Assembly: GCA_030374735.1 (NCBI GenBank)
Contig: JASCIV010000044.1
Span: 1-64,000 of the forward strand
Direction of reading: 5' to 3'
Length of the DNA stretch: 64,000 nucleotides
Source: Gracilaria caudata
Taxonomy: Eukaryota; Rhodophyta; Florideophyceae; Gracilariales; Gracilariaceae
In this document: positions 8,781 to 19,319 of the stretch, in pieces
Numbering within the stretch: position 1 is the first letter of the stretch
Layout: every line of letters starts with the position of its first letter
Made by a program: the position numbers and the translations under genes
The notes under the pieces: generated by a model
Databases searched by the model: none
Told to the model about the DNA's origin: nothing
Seen by the model: the letters and a program-made list of their open reading frames with translations, nothing else

Positions 8781-10576
8781 ATGGCTTTTGTTTCGCACAG
8801 CGTTGGTATCAGTGCCAACCCCTCCCGCAAAGTACTGTCGTTCTCTTCTGCCGGACGTTCTGTGCGATCGTCATGTCCACGAATTGTGAAGCGTTTTCCC
8901 GCTTATATGGTTGTTCCGCAGGAGCGACAAAAGGATCAAGTCAAGTCGTCCTCCAATGGTGTAGCACCTACCGCCTCCTCCGAACAGCGTGTACCCGACA
9001 TCGCCCTTCCGGAAATTGAGGAACCAACCCCGGAGATGATCCACCCTGACCCGGCCAAGGCCGCCGTCGATTGCGAAACAAACAAATCTGACCCTGCGCG
9101 CACGGCAGGGGTTGGCATCTTCCTTGCCATCATTGCGGCCCTTCTGCAACATACCTGGGTTCTTGAGCACCGTGATATCGCCATGAGTGGGATTTTCGTT
9201 CTTGGTTACCTTGGCATCATTCTTGAGGAGACCCTTGCTTTCGACAAGACTGGTGTTGCACTCTTAATGGGTGTTGGTGTTTGGACTGTCCTCATGACAG
9301 ATGCCACCAATGCAGAAGCCGCTCATCAAGTTAAAGAACTGCTCTCCGATCAGATTGCCGATATTTCACAGATTCTCTTCTTCCTTATTGGAGCTATGAC
9401 CATCGTCGAGATCATAGACGCCCACCGTGGGTTCAAGGTAGTGACTGATTATATCACAACTAACAACCGCAAAGTTTTGTTATGGACTATTGGTATTCTT
9501 ACTTTCTTCGTCAGTGCCGTGCTTGACAACCTCACGTCCACTATTGTCATTGTTTCATTGCTTCGGAAGCTTGTGGCTGACCCAATGGAAAGATGGTTGT
9601 TTGGTGCTGCTGTTGTGATCGCTGCAAATGCTGGTGGAGCGTGGACACCGATTGGTGATGTCACTACTACGCAGCTATGGGTCCACGGCAATATTTCTGC
9701 TCTCAAGACAATGACAGATCTTTTCCTCCCTTCCTTTGTATCTATGGTTGTATCGTTTGCGATGTTGACTCCAATGGTAGGAAATGGTGAGTTTGAACGT
9801 CCCAAAGACGACCAATCTCAGCTTGCTCCCCGTGCCCCTCTGGTTTTCTGGAGTGGACTCGCTGCCCTAATATCTGTACCAATTTTCAAGACCGTTACCG
9901 GACTTCCGCCCTACATTGGAATGCTTTCCGGACTCGGGGTTTTGTGGGTAATGACCGATGTGTTGCATGCCGGGGAGGACAGAGAGTCTCTCCGCGGTCT
10001 GGCTGCTATCAAACGTATTGACACATCAGGAGTGTTGTTCTTCCTTGGCATTCTCCTCGCCGTGGGTGGACTTGAGTCAGCTGGAATTCTGGACACTTTG
10101 GCTCATTTCCTTGACAGCCACGTTGCCAGTCGAGAGATAATAGCCACTGCGATCGGACTACTCAGCTCCGTCGTGGACAACGTACCTCTAGTGGCAGCAA
10201 CGATGGGGATGTACTCGCTGGATCAAACACCACCTGACGGACTGCTCTGGCAGCTTATCGCCTTTTGTGCGGGGACTGGTGGTAGCATCTTAATCATTGG
10301 AAGTGCAGCTGGTGTCGCGTTCATGTAAGTTTCCACAACAACTTCTTTCAGATACATACTCGCGGTTTTCGTTGTTCACTCAATTGTCTTTGCGGGGCAC
10401 TAACTCTCTTTCTTGTGAATCTGCTTGTGTTTAGGGGGATGGAGAAAGTGGAATTCGGCTGGTATGCAAAAAAGGCAAGCATTCCAACTTTGGCAGGTTT
10501 CTTCGCCGGTATTGGAACCTATCTGGCTCTGCATTCTCTAAATCTACCGGCAGTTGCTTCGACCTTTGGCTTTTGA
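8781..10576 (+). CDS. NHD1: Plastid NhaD-type Na+/H+ antiporter, two exons
   Basis: Exons 8781-10324 and 10435-10576 join across a 110-bp intron (GTAAGT..TTTAG) to give 561 residues. Splicing converts an apparent stop after GVAFM into AAGVAFMGMEKVEFGWY, the normal NhaD C-terminal segment. The first ~45 residues (MAFVSHSVGISANPSRK onward) are serine-, arginine- and valine-rich with few acids, like a plastid transit peptide. A charged linker follows, then about a dozen hydrophobic spans typical of the ArsB/NhaD ion-transporter superfamily, with VLDNLTSTIV and SSVVDNVPLVAATMG, the conserved Asp-Asn elements. Plant NHD1 exports Na+ from chloroplasts across the envelope; the same role is inferred here. 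Confidence 0.92.
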
Positions 10577-10942
10577 TGTGGTATGCGTCAGGGGTAGATT
10601 GTTTCAGGAGAATCCGACATGAACTTGGGACAGAGTCGCTCATATCCTTGCGCAACGACGTGACAGAGCTTATCTTCACTTTATTCGGTCACCGTATGAT
10701 TTTGTACAATGTAAACAAACCACAGCATAACAAGCTCATTAGTTCGCTTACAAGGTTCAAGTTGAATCGTTACACACCATTGTTTCAGTCATATTATTGG
10801 CCATGCAGGCGGCACAATGCTCCACGTCAACACGAAAACTGAACCACAAGGAAGTTACTTCGGACATCTATCTCTGCACAACACAGCTCCACATGTTCCT
10901 CTCGTACAATCATTACGACAAGTTGTTCACTTGTGCATCTTT
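10577..10942. other. Convergent intergenic, no gene seen
   Basis: This is the gap between the 3' ends of NHD1 and SMC2. It is AT-rich with nothing recognisable beyond presumed polyadenylation regions. Confidence 0.6.
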
Positions 10943-13900
10943 TCAGTCGCGTGAAACACGTTTACGGCGTCTTGTGTTTCCCCGTGACTCGTTTTCAATG
11001 TTCTCTTTGTCATATGTACAACCGAAAGCATTTCTGGATTGGATTTTGGGGGATGTGACACCTTCACGAAGACCTGTGTTTCCTGTTCGCTTCACTGTTG
11101 AGAGACCATTGACAAACTTCGTTCGGAAAATCACGTTAGCGTTACTGAACATTCCCTCTTTGAGAGAAACAACAATAAACTGTGAATCAGTAAAATGACG
11201 TCGGAGCATTCTGCCAATATTTTGGGTGTGACTCAAGTCGAGAGCAGCGTCTACTTCATCAAGAATATACATGGGAGCTGGTTTAAACCGGAGCATTGCT
11301 AGAATCAGAGAAAGTGCAATTAAACTCCGCTGACCACCAGATAGTTCAGAGAGGGAATCTTTCCACACATTACCGAAAGCGACACGAATCTCGAGGCCGG
11401 ACTCCACAGATTGACCTTCTGGTGGCTCCAGCTTCGCGCTTGTGCCGGGAAGTAAATCTGAGAAGATGTTTCCGAAGTCTTCGTTGACCTTTCTCCATGT
11501 CTTCTCCACAGCAACCATCTTCTTCTCGTCAAGGCCAGTGATGACTTTTTCAATCTTCTCCTTGTCGTCCTCTATGATTTTCTTTTTCTTCAGCAATCCT
11601 CTGTACTCCTCTTTTGCAGTTTCGAACATGTGCATTGCCTTCTTGTTTATTTTCTTCGAAAGTTCGTCCTGTCGACGCTCAAGATCTGTGAGTTTAGAGG
11701 AGCATGACGTGAGCTTCGACTCTGAGAATTCATACTCTGAGCTCGCAACCCCGAACTGATCCTTCTCCTGAGCAATCCAAGCATGTTTCGCATCTAATTC
11801 GGAGACCAGTTTCTTTGCACTGACCTTTCCTCTTTCTGATTCCTTCATCCTGCTCATTAACCGAGCCACCTCAAGATTAAGAGCTTCAATCTTTTCTGCG
11901 AGTTCTTCAGTCTTTTTCTGAGCAGTTCTTATAGACTTACTTGAATCAGCCAGTCGTTCCTTCTCCATTTGTAGCTTTTGTTTTGCATCCTCAAGAACGG
12001 AACTGGTATCGATAGCTTTAGATTCCAGAGCTTGTACTTCGGTGCTCAGCGTCTCCAAAGCAGGACGAAGACTACTTGCTATCTGCTTCTCAAGTCTCTC
12101 GATCTCCTCCTCAGCTGCCTCCACTTCCACGAGAAGACGTGAATGCTTATCCTTGGAGCTCTGCAGGTCAACTACGGCTGTTTCGTAAGCACCGCGGATT
12201 TTTGCAAGTGCCGCTTCAGCTTCCTTCTTTTCCCTTTCTTTCGCGCTTTCCCTGTTTTCCATAGCCAGTTCCAGTTCGCGGACTTTGGTAGAGTTCTCCC
12301 GAAGAGATTCTTTGGCATTTGCTAGGGCAGATGGTATCTCTGCAACTCGTTGCCGTAGCTGCTCTACCTCCTTCATAAGTCTTCCAGTTGACGTCTCGCC
12401 CAGTTGTTGTTCAAGCAGTTTAGCCTCATCTTCTCGAACTTGTACTGTAGTTTGAAGCTGCCGGTATATCCTTGCTCTCTCATTAACCGTGTCGACACGA
12501 TTTTGAAGACGAGTCACATGATCACGATGAACTTCCAACTCAGCTTCCGTTTCGGATAGGTTGCTTAGCAGGGCTAATACTGAAGATCGCGAATGCGTTG
12601 AAGAGCCACCGGATGCTGTTCCCGAAGGATCGTAACTGTCGCCTTCAAGAGTGACAGTCCTTGTCTTGATCACGTTATCAAACGTTACTCTTCTCGCAGA
12701 GTCCATGTCAGGGCATATCAGAGTTCTTCCAAAAACATGTTCAATAGCGTTCACGACCTCATGATCGTATCCAACTAGACTGAGAGCGAGCTCTGTCGAT
12801 CTCTCGATAAGTTTCGCCCGTTGAACTTTGGACGCTGAAAGAACCTCATGCCTGATTTTGTTGAGAGGCAAAATTGTTACTCGACGAACCAATCGTCCCC
12901 TTTTCAAGAGGTCATTAGCCGTACTATCTGTGTCAACCACAACCTGATACAGCCTTCCACCCGCTGTCACTTCAATGGCTGTGGCCAACTTGGAATCTTT
13001 GACCCGAATGAGCTTCGCAACAAGACCGTGTACCTTTCTACGATCAAAGTTTGGATAAGGATCTGAGTAACGGAATTCACACGCCCCGAGACGAGCCCGT
13101 AACTGATCTACCTTGTCGGTCAGAAGTGCTGCTTGCTTCTTTTCTTCGTTTAACTGATGTTGCAGAGTTTCCGATTCTCGACCATCGAAGTCTAGTTCGT
13201 GAACTGCAAGCTTTGCGTCCGAAATCGCTTTGTCGGCAGCCTTCTTCTTGCTTTCTAAGTTACGAACATTAGCTCTGTCTTTAGAAAGCTGATCAGCTTT
13301 GGCGTCTATTTCACCTGATCTATGACTCTTCTCGAGTTGCAATGATTCTATTTCAGTTTGTGCAATGCTTGTGGCTCGTCTTGCAGCTTCAAGCTGGTCA
13401 ATAATAGAACCAGCGCTTGATCCCTGTGACCCTTGAGTGCTTGCTCCTGTCAACATTGCTGTTTCAGCAGATTCCAAATCTTCCTTGGCCGATTGCAGCT
13501 TCTTTTCAGCTTGAGGAATCTCTTCTTCCGCTCTCGAAACCTTTTCGCGAAGAAAAGCAAGCTTTTGTTGCAGACTAGAAAGATTGTCAACGACAGATTT
13601 CATATTTTTCTGCTCGGATTCAAGTGCTGCCTTCTGATTAGACCAGGAGCTTCGTATTTGAACAACCTTCTTGCTAAGCTCGTCCACCAAGTCTTGCTTT
13701 GACTCTAGACCACCACCTTGTTGGTTCTTCTCATGATCCTGAAGCAGTTGATTCAGTCTCCCTGAGGCCTCTTTTTGGGCTTTCTCCAACATGGAAATGG
13801 AATCATGGCTTTCATTCAACTTTTCTTGGAGTTCTGACCCCTCTCCCGAGCTTCTTAGAAGTCTTTGTTCCGCCCGCCAATACTTGTGCGCAATGACATA

Positions 13901-14596
13901 TCGCCTCAAAGTTTCAATATCGTTGTTGTTCGTGTTCCATTCAAGGTAGTGTTTCCGTTCGCGCTCCAACTTTTCAATTGACGGATTGATCTTGTCTACA
14001 AGAAGGGAATTAATCTCTTCGACCTTGCGCTCTTTCCTTTCAATCGTTCGCAGAGCGGTTTCCTTTTTGTTCTCGTACATTTTTGTGCCAGCTGCCTCCT
14101 CTATCATTGCCAAGACTTCCACAGGTTTCATGTTGATGACTTTGGTGATTCGCCCTTGCATAATGAGGAAATGCGGATTGTTAACGTTTAGTCCAACTGA
14201 ATGAAAAAGATTTTGAACTCGACTCGGCTGAGCGTTAACCCCATTAACGAGATATTTGTTTCGGCCGCCGATCACAATTTGTCGGCAAACGGTGATTTGG
14301 TCGGGTTGCTCATAGCCAACCGGTGAAGTAGACTTGTCAGTATTGTTGAATACTAGTGTGACGCTTGCCTTCGTTACGCCAGCCTGCCCACTTTTGTAAA
14401 CAAGGTCCTGCAGCGAAGATGCTCGAACCTGCGACAGATTGGTTATGCCTAAAACGAAACATATGGAGTCTAGAATATTTGACTTGCCGGAGCCGTTGAG
14501 ACCAGTTATGGCATTGAAAGAAGAGTCGAAATCCTTAACTTCTGTTCGAGTCGCATAGCTCTTGAAGCCATCAAGGATAATCCTTTCGAGATACAT
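10943..14596 (-). CDS. SMC2: Condensin subunit SMC2
   Basis: A 1217-residue intronless ATPase of the condensin complex, which compacts mitotic chromosomes with SMC4 and the kleisin CAP-H. The N-terminal head has Walker A GLNGSGKSN at residues 32-40. It is followed by the Q-loop region and the SMC2-typical FHSVGLNVNNPHFLIMQGRI. Long coiled coils flank a hinge near residues 520-670 (EVTAGGRLYQVVV, GGSSTHSRSSVL). The C-terminal head carries the ABC signature ELSGGQRSLIALSLI and Walker B PMYILDEVDAALD. The length is in the usual 1170-1220 range. MYLERIILDGFKSYA supports both the start and the assignment to SMC2 rather than SMC1, 3 or 4. Confidence 0.96.
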   Translation of the reverse strand: MYLERIILDGFKSYATRTEVKDFDSSFNAITGLNGSGKSNILDSICFVLGITNLSQVRASSLQDLVYKSGQAGVTKASVTLVFNNTDKSTSPVGYEQPDQITVCRQIVIGGRNKYLVNGVNAQPSRVQNLFHSVGLNVNNPHFLIMQGRITKVINMKPVEVLAMIEEAAGTKMYENKKETALRTIERKERKVEEINSLLVDKINPSIEKLERERKHYLEWNTNNNDIETLRRYVIAHKYWRAEQRLLRSSGEGSELQEKLNESHDSISMLEKAQKEASGRLNQLLQDHEKNQQGGGLESKQDLVDELSKKVVQIRSSWSNQKAALESEQKNMKSVVDNLSSLQQKLAFLREKVSRAEEEIPQAEKKLQSAKEDLESAETAMLTGASTQGSQGSSAGSIIDQLEAARRATSIAQTEIESLQLEKSHRSGEIDAKADQLSKDRANVRNLESKKKAADKAISDAKLAVHELDFDGRESETLQHQLNEEKKQAALLTDKVDQLRARLGACEFRYSDPYPNFDRRKVHGLVAKLIRVKDSKLATAIEVTAGGRLYQVVVDTDSTANDLLKRGRLVRRVTILPLNKIRHEVLSASKVQRAKLIERSTELALSLVGYDHEVVNAIEHVFGRTLICPDMDSARRVTFDNVIKTRTVTLEGDSYDPSGTASGGSSTHSRSSVLALLSNLSETEAELEVHRDHVTRLQNRVDTVNERARIYRQLQTTVQVREDEAKLLEQQLGETSTGRLMKEVEQLRQRVAEIPSALANAKESLRENSTKVRELELAMENRESAKEREKKEAEAALAKIRGAYETAVVDLQSSKDKHSRLLVEVEAAEEEIERLEKQIASSLRPALETLSTEVQALESKAIDTSSVLEDAKQKLQMEKERLADSSKSIRTAQKKTEELAEKIEALNLEVARLMSRMKESERGKVSAKKLVSELDAKHAWIAQEKDQFGVASSEYEFSESKLTSCSSKLTDLERRQDELSKKINKKAMHMFETAKEEYRGLLKKKKIIEDDKEKIEKVITGLDEKKMVAVEKTWRKVNEDFGNIFSDLLPGTSAKLEPPEGQSVESGLEIRVAFGNVWKDSLSELSGGQRSLIALSLILAMLRFKPAPMYILDEVDAALDLSHTQNIGRMLRRHFTDSQFIVVSLKEGMFSNANVIFRTKFVNGLSTVKRTGNTGLREGVTSPKIQSRNAFGCTYDKENIENESRGNTRRRKRVSRD

Positions 14597-15506
14597 TGGC
14601 AGGACAGAAACAGTTCGGGGAGGGATTCTAAGACTGACGTGAAGGAATTTGGTTCGCGAAATAGAGGAACAATAAGGAGGAAGACCTTAGAACTAATGGA
14701 GCGCTCGGAGCTTTCTTGCAGAGATGAACTCACCTACGTGCGTTAGAGTTCGAACGAGAAGGGCTTGTGGGCTCCGTACCTCAAGGGCAAGTCTTGCCCT
14801 GGGGAAAACTGACATTCAAAATTTCAAAAGAAGCTGCAAAGGCTGCAGATTCAAATCCGATTCCTGAAAAACAAAAAGGGCGCCATGCCATTTTATGTTT
14901 ACATATTTTTACAGTACCCTTGTAAGTTACAAGTTGTAACGTGCAGACGATTGATCCAAATTTTGATTTCCTCGTGTCACAGGTTCCACACCTTCGGATC
15001 ATCCGAATGTGTGGAACCTGTGATGATCACAACGTGCCATTTGTCAACGAGTTCGCAGTGAACAACCCCTGAGGTGCATCATCAATGACTCGAGCTGCAG
15101 ATAGCACTGCAGAAGTACCAGGATATCACTTTACAGAGAGAGAATCTCGGATCGGAAGTTCCACTCCCCAATTTCATTTCTCTGGGTCACGGCAAGCTGA
15201 GGACGATTTATTAAATGCCATCGTCAAGTGGTGCGGGAAATTGACCGGGAGCCGGTCTATCTTGTTAAGAGACACGGGCTAAGAGAAGACAACCTTGCAG
15301 CTCCCTCTCCTCAACTTTGTAGATTGGCTCTTTTCCAGGCACACATTTTTCCTACGAAGCAGAGTGTTCGACTTGATCAGAACGCAAAACTATTCCTGCT
15401 TCGAAGCCGATACTCTCCGTTTTCTACACTCCAGTCGATCAACTCACTCCCAACGGTGAATTGTTAATTTTGCCCTGCAAGGTTTGAACTTATTCAACGC
15501 GGAAGA
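14597..15506. other. Divergent promoter region with a large palindrome
   Basis: The region between the starts of SMC2 and the beta-oxidation fusion gene. Its outstanding element is the near-perfect palindrome at 14977-15023. A short frame at 15085-15282 has no recognisable features. Confidence 0.55.
14977..15023. repeat. Near-perfect 47-bp palindrome
   Basis: Two 23-bp arms surround a single C at 15000 with one mismatch. The left arm starts TCACAGGTTCCACAC and the right arm ends GTGTGGAACCTGTGA. It lies about 380 bp upstream of SMC2 and 480 bp upstream of the fusion gene. Confidence 0.9.
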
Positions 15507-18500
15507 ATGGCGCCAGCAGTTGCCGTCAATCACCGCAACGATGGGATATCGATTCTTACGTTTCGAAACCCTCCAGTCAATGCGCTTTCATCCATCATGC
15601 AAGCAAAGCTGTCGGAGGCCTTGGCAATGACGATGAATCGCCCATCCACAAGAGCGGTAGTCATCACTGCTGCTGGATCTACGACCTTCTTCTCCCCAGG
15701 CGCAGATATATCAGAGTTTGCTTCAGCCTCAACGGGTGAGAACGCATTCACACCAGAAATTTCTCGTTGTTATTCGCTTGCAGAAGATGGGCATAAACCA
15801 GTCATCGCGGCTATTGATGGAATTTGCTTTGGTGGGGGCTTAGAATTGGTATTGTGCTGCTCTGCGAGAGTTGCTTCTCCAACGAGTTCGTTCTCATTGC
15901 CAGAATTAAAGCTCGGTATTATTCCTGGTCTTGGTGGTACTCAAAGGCTGCCACGGCTTGTTGGTTTCCAAAAAGCTGTTTCAATGATGTTGCTCAGTAC
16001 TGTTGTTAACGCGCGGGAAGCGAAAGCCATCGGACTGATTGATGTCATCGCGGAAGACGCTGTTTCTGCTGCTATTGATCTTGCTGCCAAGGTGATAAGC
16101 GGTACAGTTCCACGTATGCGCACCATCGATCGCGGGGATAGACTGGAACATGAAACCCAATGTGTCAAAATTGCAAAGACATTGAACGCCACAACGGTGT
16201 CTAAACTTTCACGTGGAGGGCATCTTCCACAGTTCCAAGCGCTCATTGATGTCGCGCTATACGGTGTACATAATGGAGGTCGAAAGGGTTTGCTAGAGGA
16301 AGCCCGGGTTTTTGCTGGTCTTGTTACATCTGAGCAATCCCTCGGTCTAATTCACACGTTCTTTGCTACTAGAGGAACGACAAAATCTATCATACGGAAT
16401 GACCCGAATCCTAGTCAGAACGGGGAATCCGCACAATCTGTTGGAATCGTAGGGGGTGGTTTCATGGGTGCTGGTATTGCGGCTGCAATGCTACTAGTTG
16501 ATATTCCTGTCGTTATCAAAGAACTGAATGAGAATCTTGCAAAAGCGGCCAGGAGAAGAGTGGAAAAGAATCTAGGGAAGCACATGTCCAAACTCGCGCT
16601 TCTTACTGTGACAACGGAATACGCGAAGCTTGCGAACGTGGACATTGTAATCGAAGCTGCTTTGGAGAATCCTGTGCTGAAGCAAAAGATTTTCGGAGAA
16701 CTTCAATCTGTTTGCAGAGACGACTGCATACTTGCATCAAACACTTCAACAATTAATCTTGATGTTATCGGAATGGGGGCACCTCAGGCAAATAAAGAAG
16801 GACGTATAATTGGGGCACACTTTTTCTCTCCTGCACACAAGATGCCTTTGCTCGAGGTTGTTCGATCCGAATCCACAAGCCCTAAGGTCATAAAGGATGT
16901 TATTGCCCTGAGCAAGAAGGCGAAGAAAACACCCGTATTGGTGGGCAACTGTCCCGGTTTCGCCGTGAATCGTATGTATTTCCCTCAAAGCATGGTCGCA
17001 AGCTTTTTAGTGGTAGAATTAGGCATCGATCCATATCGTATTGACCGCGCTGTGGAAACATTTGGAATACCGATGGGTCCCTTCCGAGTTGTAGATCTGG
17101 TGGGACTAGACATTGGCGTTGCTGTTGGAGGGGTGTTTGAAGCATCTTATGCAGACAGAGCTGTATCAACTAGCTCGTTGGTGAAGAGCGTGCTAGCGGC
17201 GGGGCGTAAAGGACAAAAATCAGGCACTGGGTTTTATACTTACAAGCCGGGAGCAAAAATCGGGATTCCTGATCCGAGTGGAATAGCACCGCTCTTGAAT
17301 GAAGCACGCAACAAACTTGACATGAGCTATATTGAAACGATACGTCTAAGAGCAGGCAGTCTCTCAGACGAAGATATAGTTGACATGATATTGCTTCCAT
17401 GCGTGAATGAAGGTTGCCGGATTTTAGCAGAGGGAGTGGCAGTTTCAACTTCTGACTTGGATGTTTGCTCTATCATGGGCATGGCCTTTCCTGCGTTTAG
17501 AGGTGGCCTAATGTACTGGGCTCAAAATAAGTTTGGAGGTTCCCTTGGAGTGAAGAAACGACTTGAAAAGTTCTATGAGCTTTCGGATGGTTTCCCGCTT
17601 TTCAAGCCATCTTTTGCCCTTCAAAGATCAGGAGCAGCTGTTATGCCCATAGGACGTGTTCCCAACCCTACTCTCTTCGCAGGAATGCCCGACGACATAG
17701 TTGTGGTTTCGGCATACCGCACAGCTGTTGGACGTGCTGGGAGAGGTGGCTTTAAAGATACACTACCCGATGACCTCCTCATTCCTTTGCTGCGACGGAT
17801 TTTGAAAGAAACTGGTGTAGGAATGGCCGAAGTTGGTGATATAATCACCGGTACCGTATTGCAGAGGGGTGATACGGGTGTTGTTCAACTCCGTGTAGCT
17901 GGACTGATTGCCGGACTTTCAGAGACTGTACCAGTGAAGACGGTCAACCGACTATGCTCATCCGGATTGCAAGCTATTGTTGATGCTTCGGCTGCAATTC
18001 AAGCTGGTTATTATGATATTGCTATCGCAGGCGGTGTAGAAAGCATGAGCATGGCGTCCATGAGAAACAATGAACTAAGACCAAACCCAAGAATTCGGAG
18101 AAGGGCAGAGGCAGCTAGCTGTTATCTAACAATGGGCCAAACATCTGAGAATGTTGCCGAGCACTTTGGAATTCCTCGTGAGAGACAAGATAGACTCGCG
18201 GTTTGCAGTCATGCCCGAGCCTCTCTAGCCAAACTTTCCGGCAGGCAGCGCAATGAAATTGTGCCAATCAAAACTCGAGTGAAGGTTATTGACAAAGTAA
18301 CCAAGAAAGTGAGTGGTGTTAAGGACATTACTGTTGATTCAGATGAAGGTGTAAGATTGGGCGTCACTATGTCTACGCTGGCAAAGTTACCGACCGTTTT
18401 CAAAAAGGGTGGAAGCACAACGCCAGGAAACTCATCCCAACTGAGTGATGGGGCTGCCCTTGTTATGCTGATGAAACGATCCGAAGCGGAGGCAAGGAAT

Positions 18501-18899
18501 CTAGAACCGTTGGCGTCTTTGAAAGCTTTTAGTGTCGTAGGCGTTGATCCCGCTGTCATGGGCATTGGGCCCGCAATTGCAATACCTACCGTTCTACAGA
18601 AAGCTGGTTTGAGCATAGACGACATTGATCTCTTTGAGATCAATGAAGCATTTGGTTCCCAAGCTGAATACTGTATTCAGAAGTTGGGCTTGAACAGAGA
18701 TATTGTTAACGTCATGGGAGGAGCGATTGCGATAGGTCATCCACTAGGAATGTCGGGAGCTCGCTTGACGGTGTCCATCATACATGAACTTCGTCGAAGT
18801 CAGGGGCGTTATGGTGTCGTTTCCATGTGTATAGGTTCTGGTATGGGAGCTGCAGCCATATACGAGATTAACAAAACCAGGAATTCAGCAAAATTGTAA
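15507..18899 (+). CDS. Peroxisomal enoyl-CoA hydratase / 3-hydroxyacyl-CoA dehydrogenase / 3-ketoacyl-CoA thiolase fusion
   Basis: A single 1130-residue intronless frame covers the last three steps of fatty acid beta-oxidation. Residues ~1-300 are a crotonase domain with both catalytic glutamates in context (GGGLELVL and LPELKLG). Residues ~310-490 are the NAD-binding part of 3-hydroxyacyl-CoA dehydrogenase (VGIVGGGFMGAGIAAA; catalytic His in GAHFFSPAHKMPLLE). Two C-terminal dehydrogenase units follow to ~715. From ~727 (MPDDIVVVSAYRTAVG) a complete thiolase follows, with nucleophile Cys817 in NRLCSSGLQA, plus NEAFGS, GGAIAIGHPLGMSGAR and CIGSGMG. The C-terminus RNSAKL ends in AKL, a plausible peroxisomal type 1 signal. 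Plant MFP and thiolase are normally separate, the thiolase using an N-terminal PTS2. The frame is unbroken across the junction. Confidence 0.93.
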   Translation: MAPAVAVNHRNDGISILTFRNPPVNALSSIMQAKLSEALAMTMNRPSTRAVVITAAGSTTFFSPGADISEFASASTGENAFTPEISRCYSLAEDGHKPVIAAIDGICFGGGLELVLCCSARVASPTSSFSLPELKLGIIPGLGGTQRLPRLVGFQKAVSMMLLSTVVNAREAKAIGLIDVIAEDAVSAAIDLAAKVISGTVPRMRTIDRGDRLEHETQCVKIAKTLNATTVSKLSRGGHLPQFQALIDVALYGVHNGGRKGLLEEARVFAGLVTSEQSLGLIHTFFATRGTTKSIIRNDPNPSQNGESAQSVGIVGGGFMGAGIAAAMLLVDIPVVIKELNENLAKAARRRVEKNLGKHMSKLALLTVTTEYAKLANVDIVIEAALENPVLKQKIFGELQSVCRDDCILASNTSTINLDVIGMGAPQANKEGRIIGAHFFSPAHKMPLLEVVRSESTSPKVIKDVIALSKKAKKTPVLVGNCPGFAVNRMYFPQSMVASFLVVELGIDPYRIDRAVETFGIPMGPFRVVDLVGLDIGVAVGGVFEASYADRAVSTSSLVKSVLAAGRKGQKSGTGFYTYKPGAKIGIPDPSGIAPLLNEARNKLDMSYIETIRLRAGSLSDEDIVDMILLPCVNEGCRILAEGVAVSTSDLDVCSIMGMAFPAFRGGLMYWAQNKFGGSLGVKKRLEKFYELSDGFPLFKPSFALQRSGAAVMPIGRVPNPTLFAGMPDDIVVVSAYRTAVGRAGRGGFKDTLPDDLLIPLLRRILKETGVGMAEVGDIITGTVLQRGDTGVVQLRVAGLIAGLSETVPVKTVNRLCSSGLQAIVDASAAIQAGYYDIAIAGGVESMSMASMRNNELRPNPRIRRRAEAASCYLTMGQTSENVAEHFGIPRERQDRLAVCSHARASLAKLSGRQRNEIVPIKTRVKVIDKVTKKVSGVKDITVDSDEGVRLGVTMSTLAKLPTVFKKGGSTTPGNSSQLSDGAALVMLMKRSEAEARNLEPLASLKAFSVVGVDPAVMGIGPAIAIPTVLQKAGLSIDDIDLFEINEAFGSQAEYCIQKLGLNRDIVNVMGGAIAIGHPLGMSGARLTVSIIHELRRSQGRYGVVSMCIGSGMGAAAIYEINKTRNSAKL

Positions 18900-19319
18900 A
18901 CCGCGATGCGTCTGAGGCAGCATGCAACGAACGTAGCTTTTCGACATAAGACTGAAGAGGGACGTTGTAGAGTGCTATCCCGCAAAATGCATGTGTTTCT
19001 GTGTTGTGGTAACTTGGGTGGAGTGGAGCAAGAGGAATCAGTAAGCGGTAAGCCTTCTGGTCTTTAAGACTTAAAACCGTTATCGTACTGTAGGACCTGC
19101 TTTCTAGATTCAAACGAAAATTCCAAGAGATTAAATAGGCCTAATGGTTGACCCTATCATAACTTGCACCATCTCTCGATACCTAACTGGCAGTCAAAAC
19201 CCACTCTCATATTGTTTCGTTGATCCCCCGAGTCAAGAGTCGAACCTTTTCTCATTCCATTTTCCAACCGCAATGGTACTTAGTCATACAACACGGGTTT
19301 AACTATTTAGCAACTGAAC
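18900..19319. other. Intergenic, no gene seen
   Basis: This is the gap between two plus-strand genes. It has no recognisable features apart from presumed terminator and promoter sequence. Confidence 0.6.

Noticed and set aside
14840..14870. GATTCAAATCC tRNA B-box-like sequence
   Set aside because: No acceptor stem or A-box could be placed around it.
18209..18643. Minus-strand frame of 144 residues in the thiolase region
   Set aside because: It is antisense to a conserved enzyme domain.
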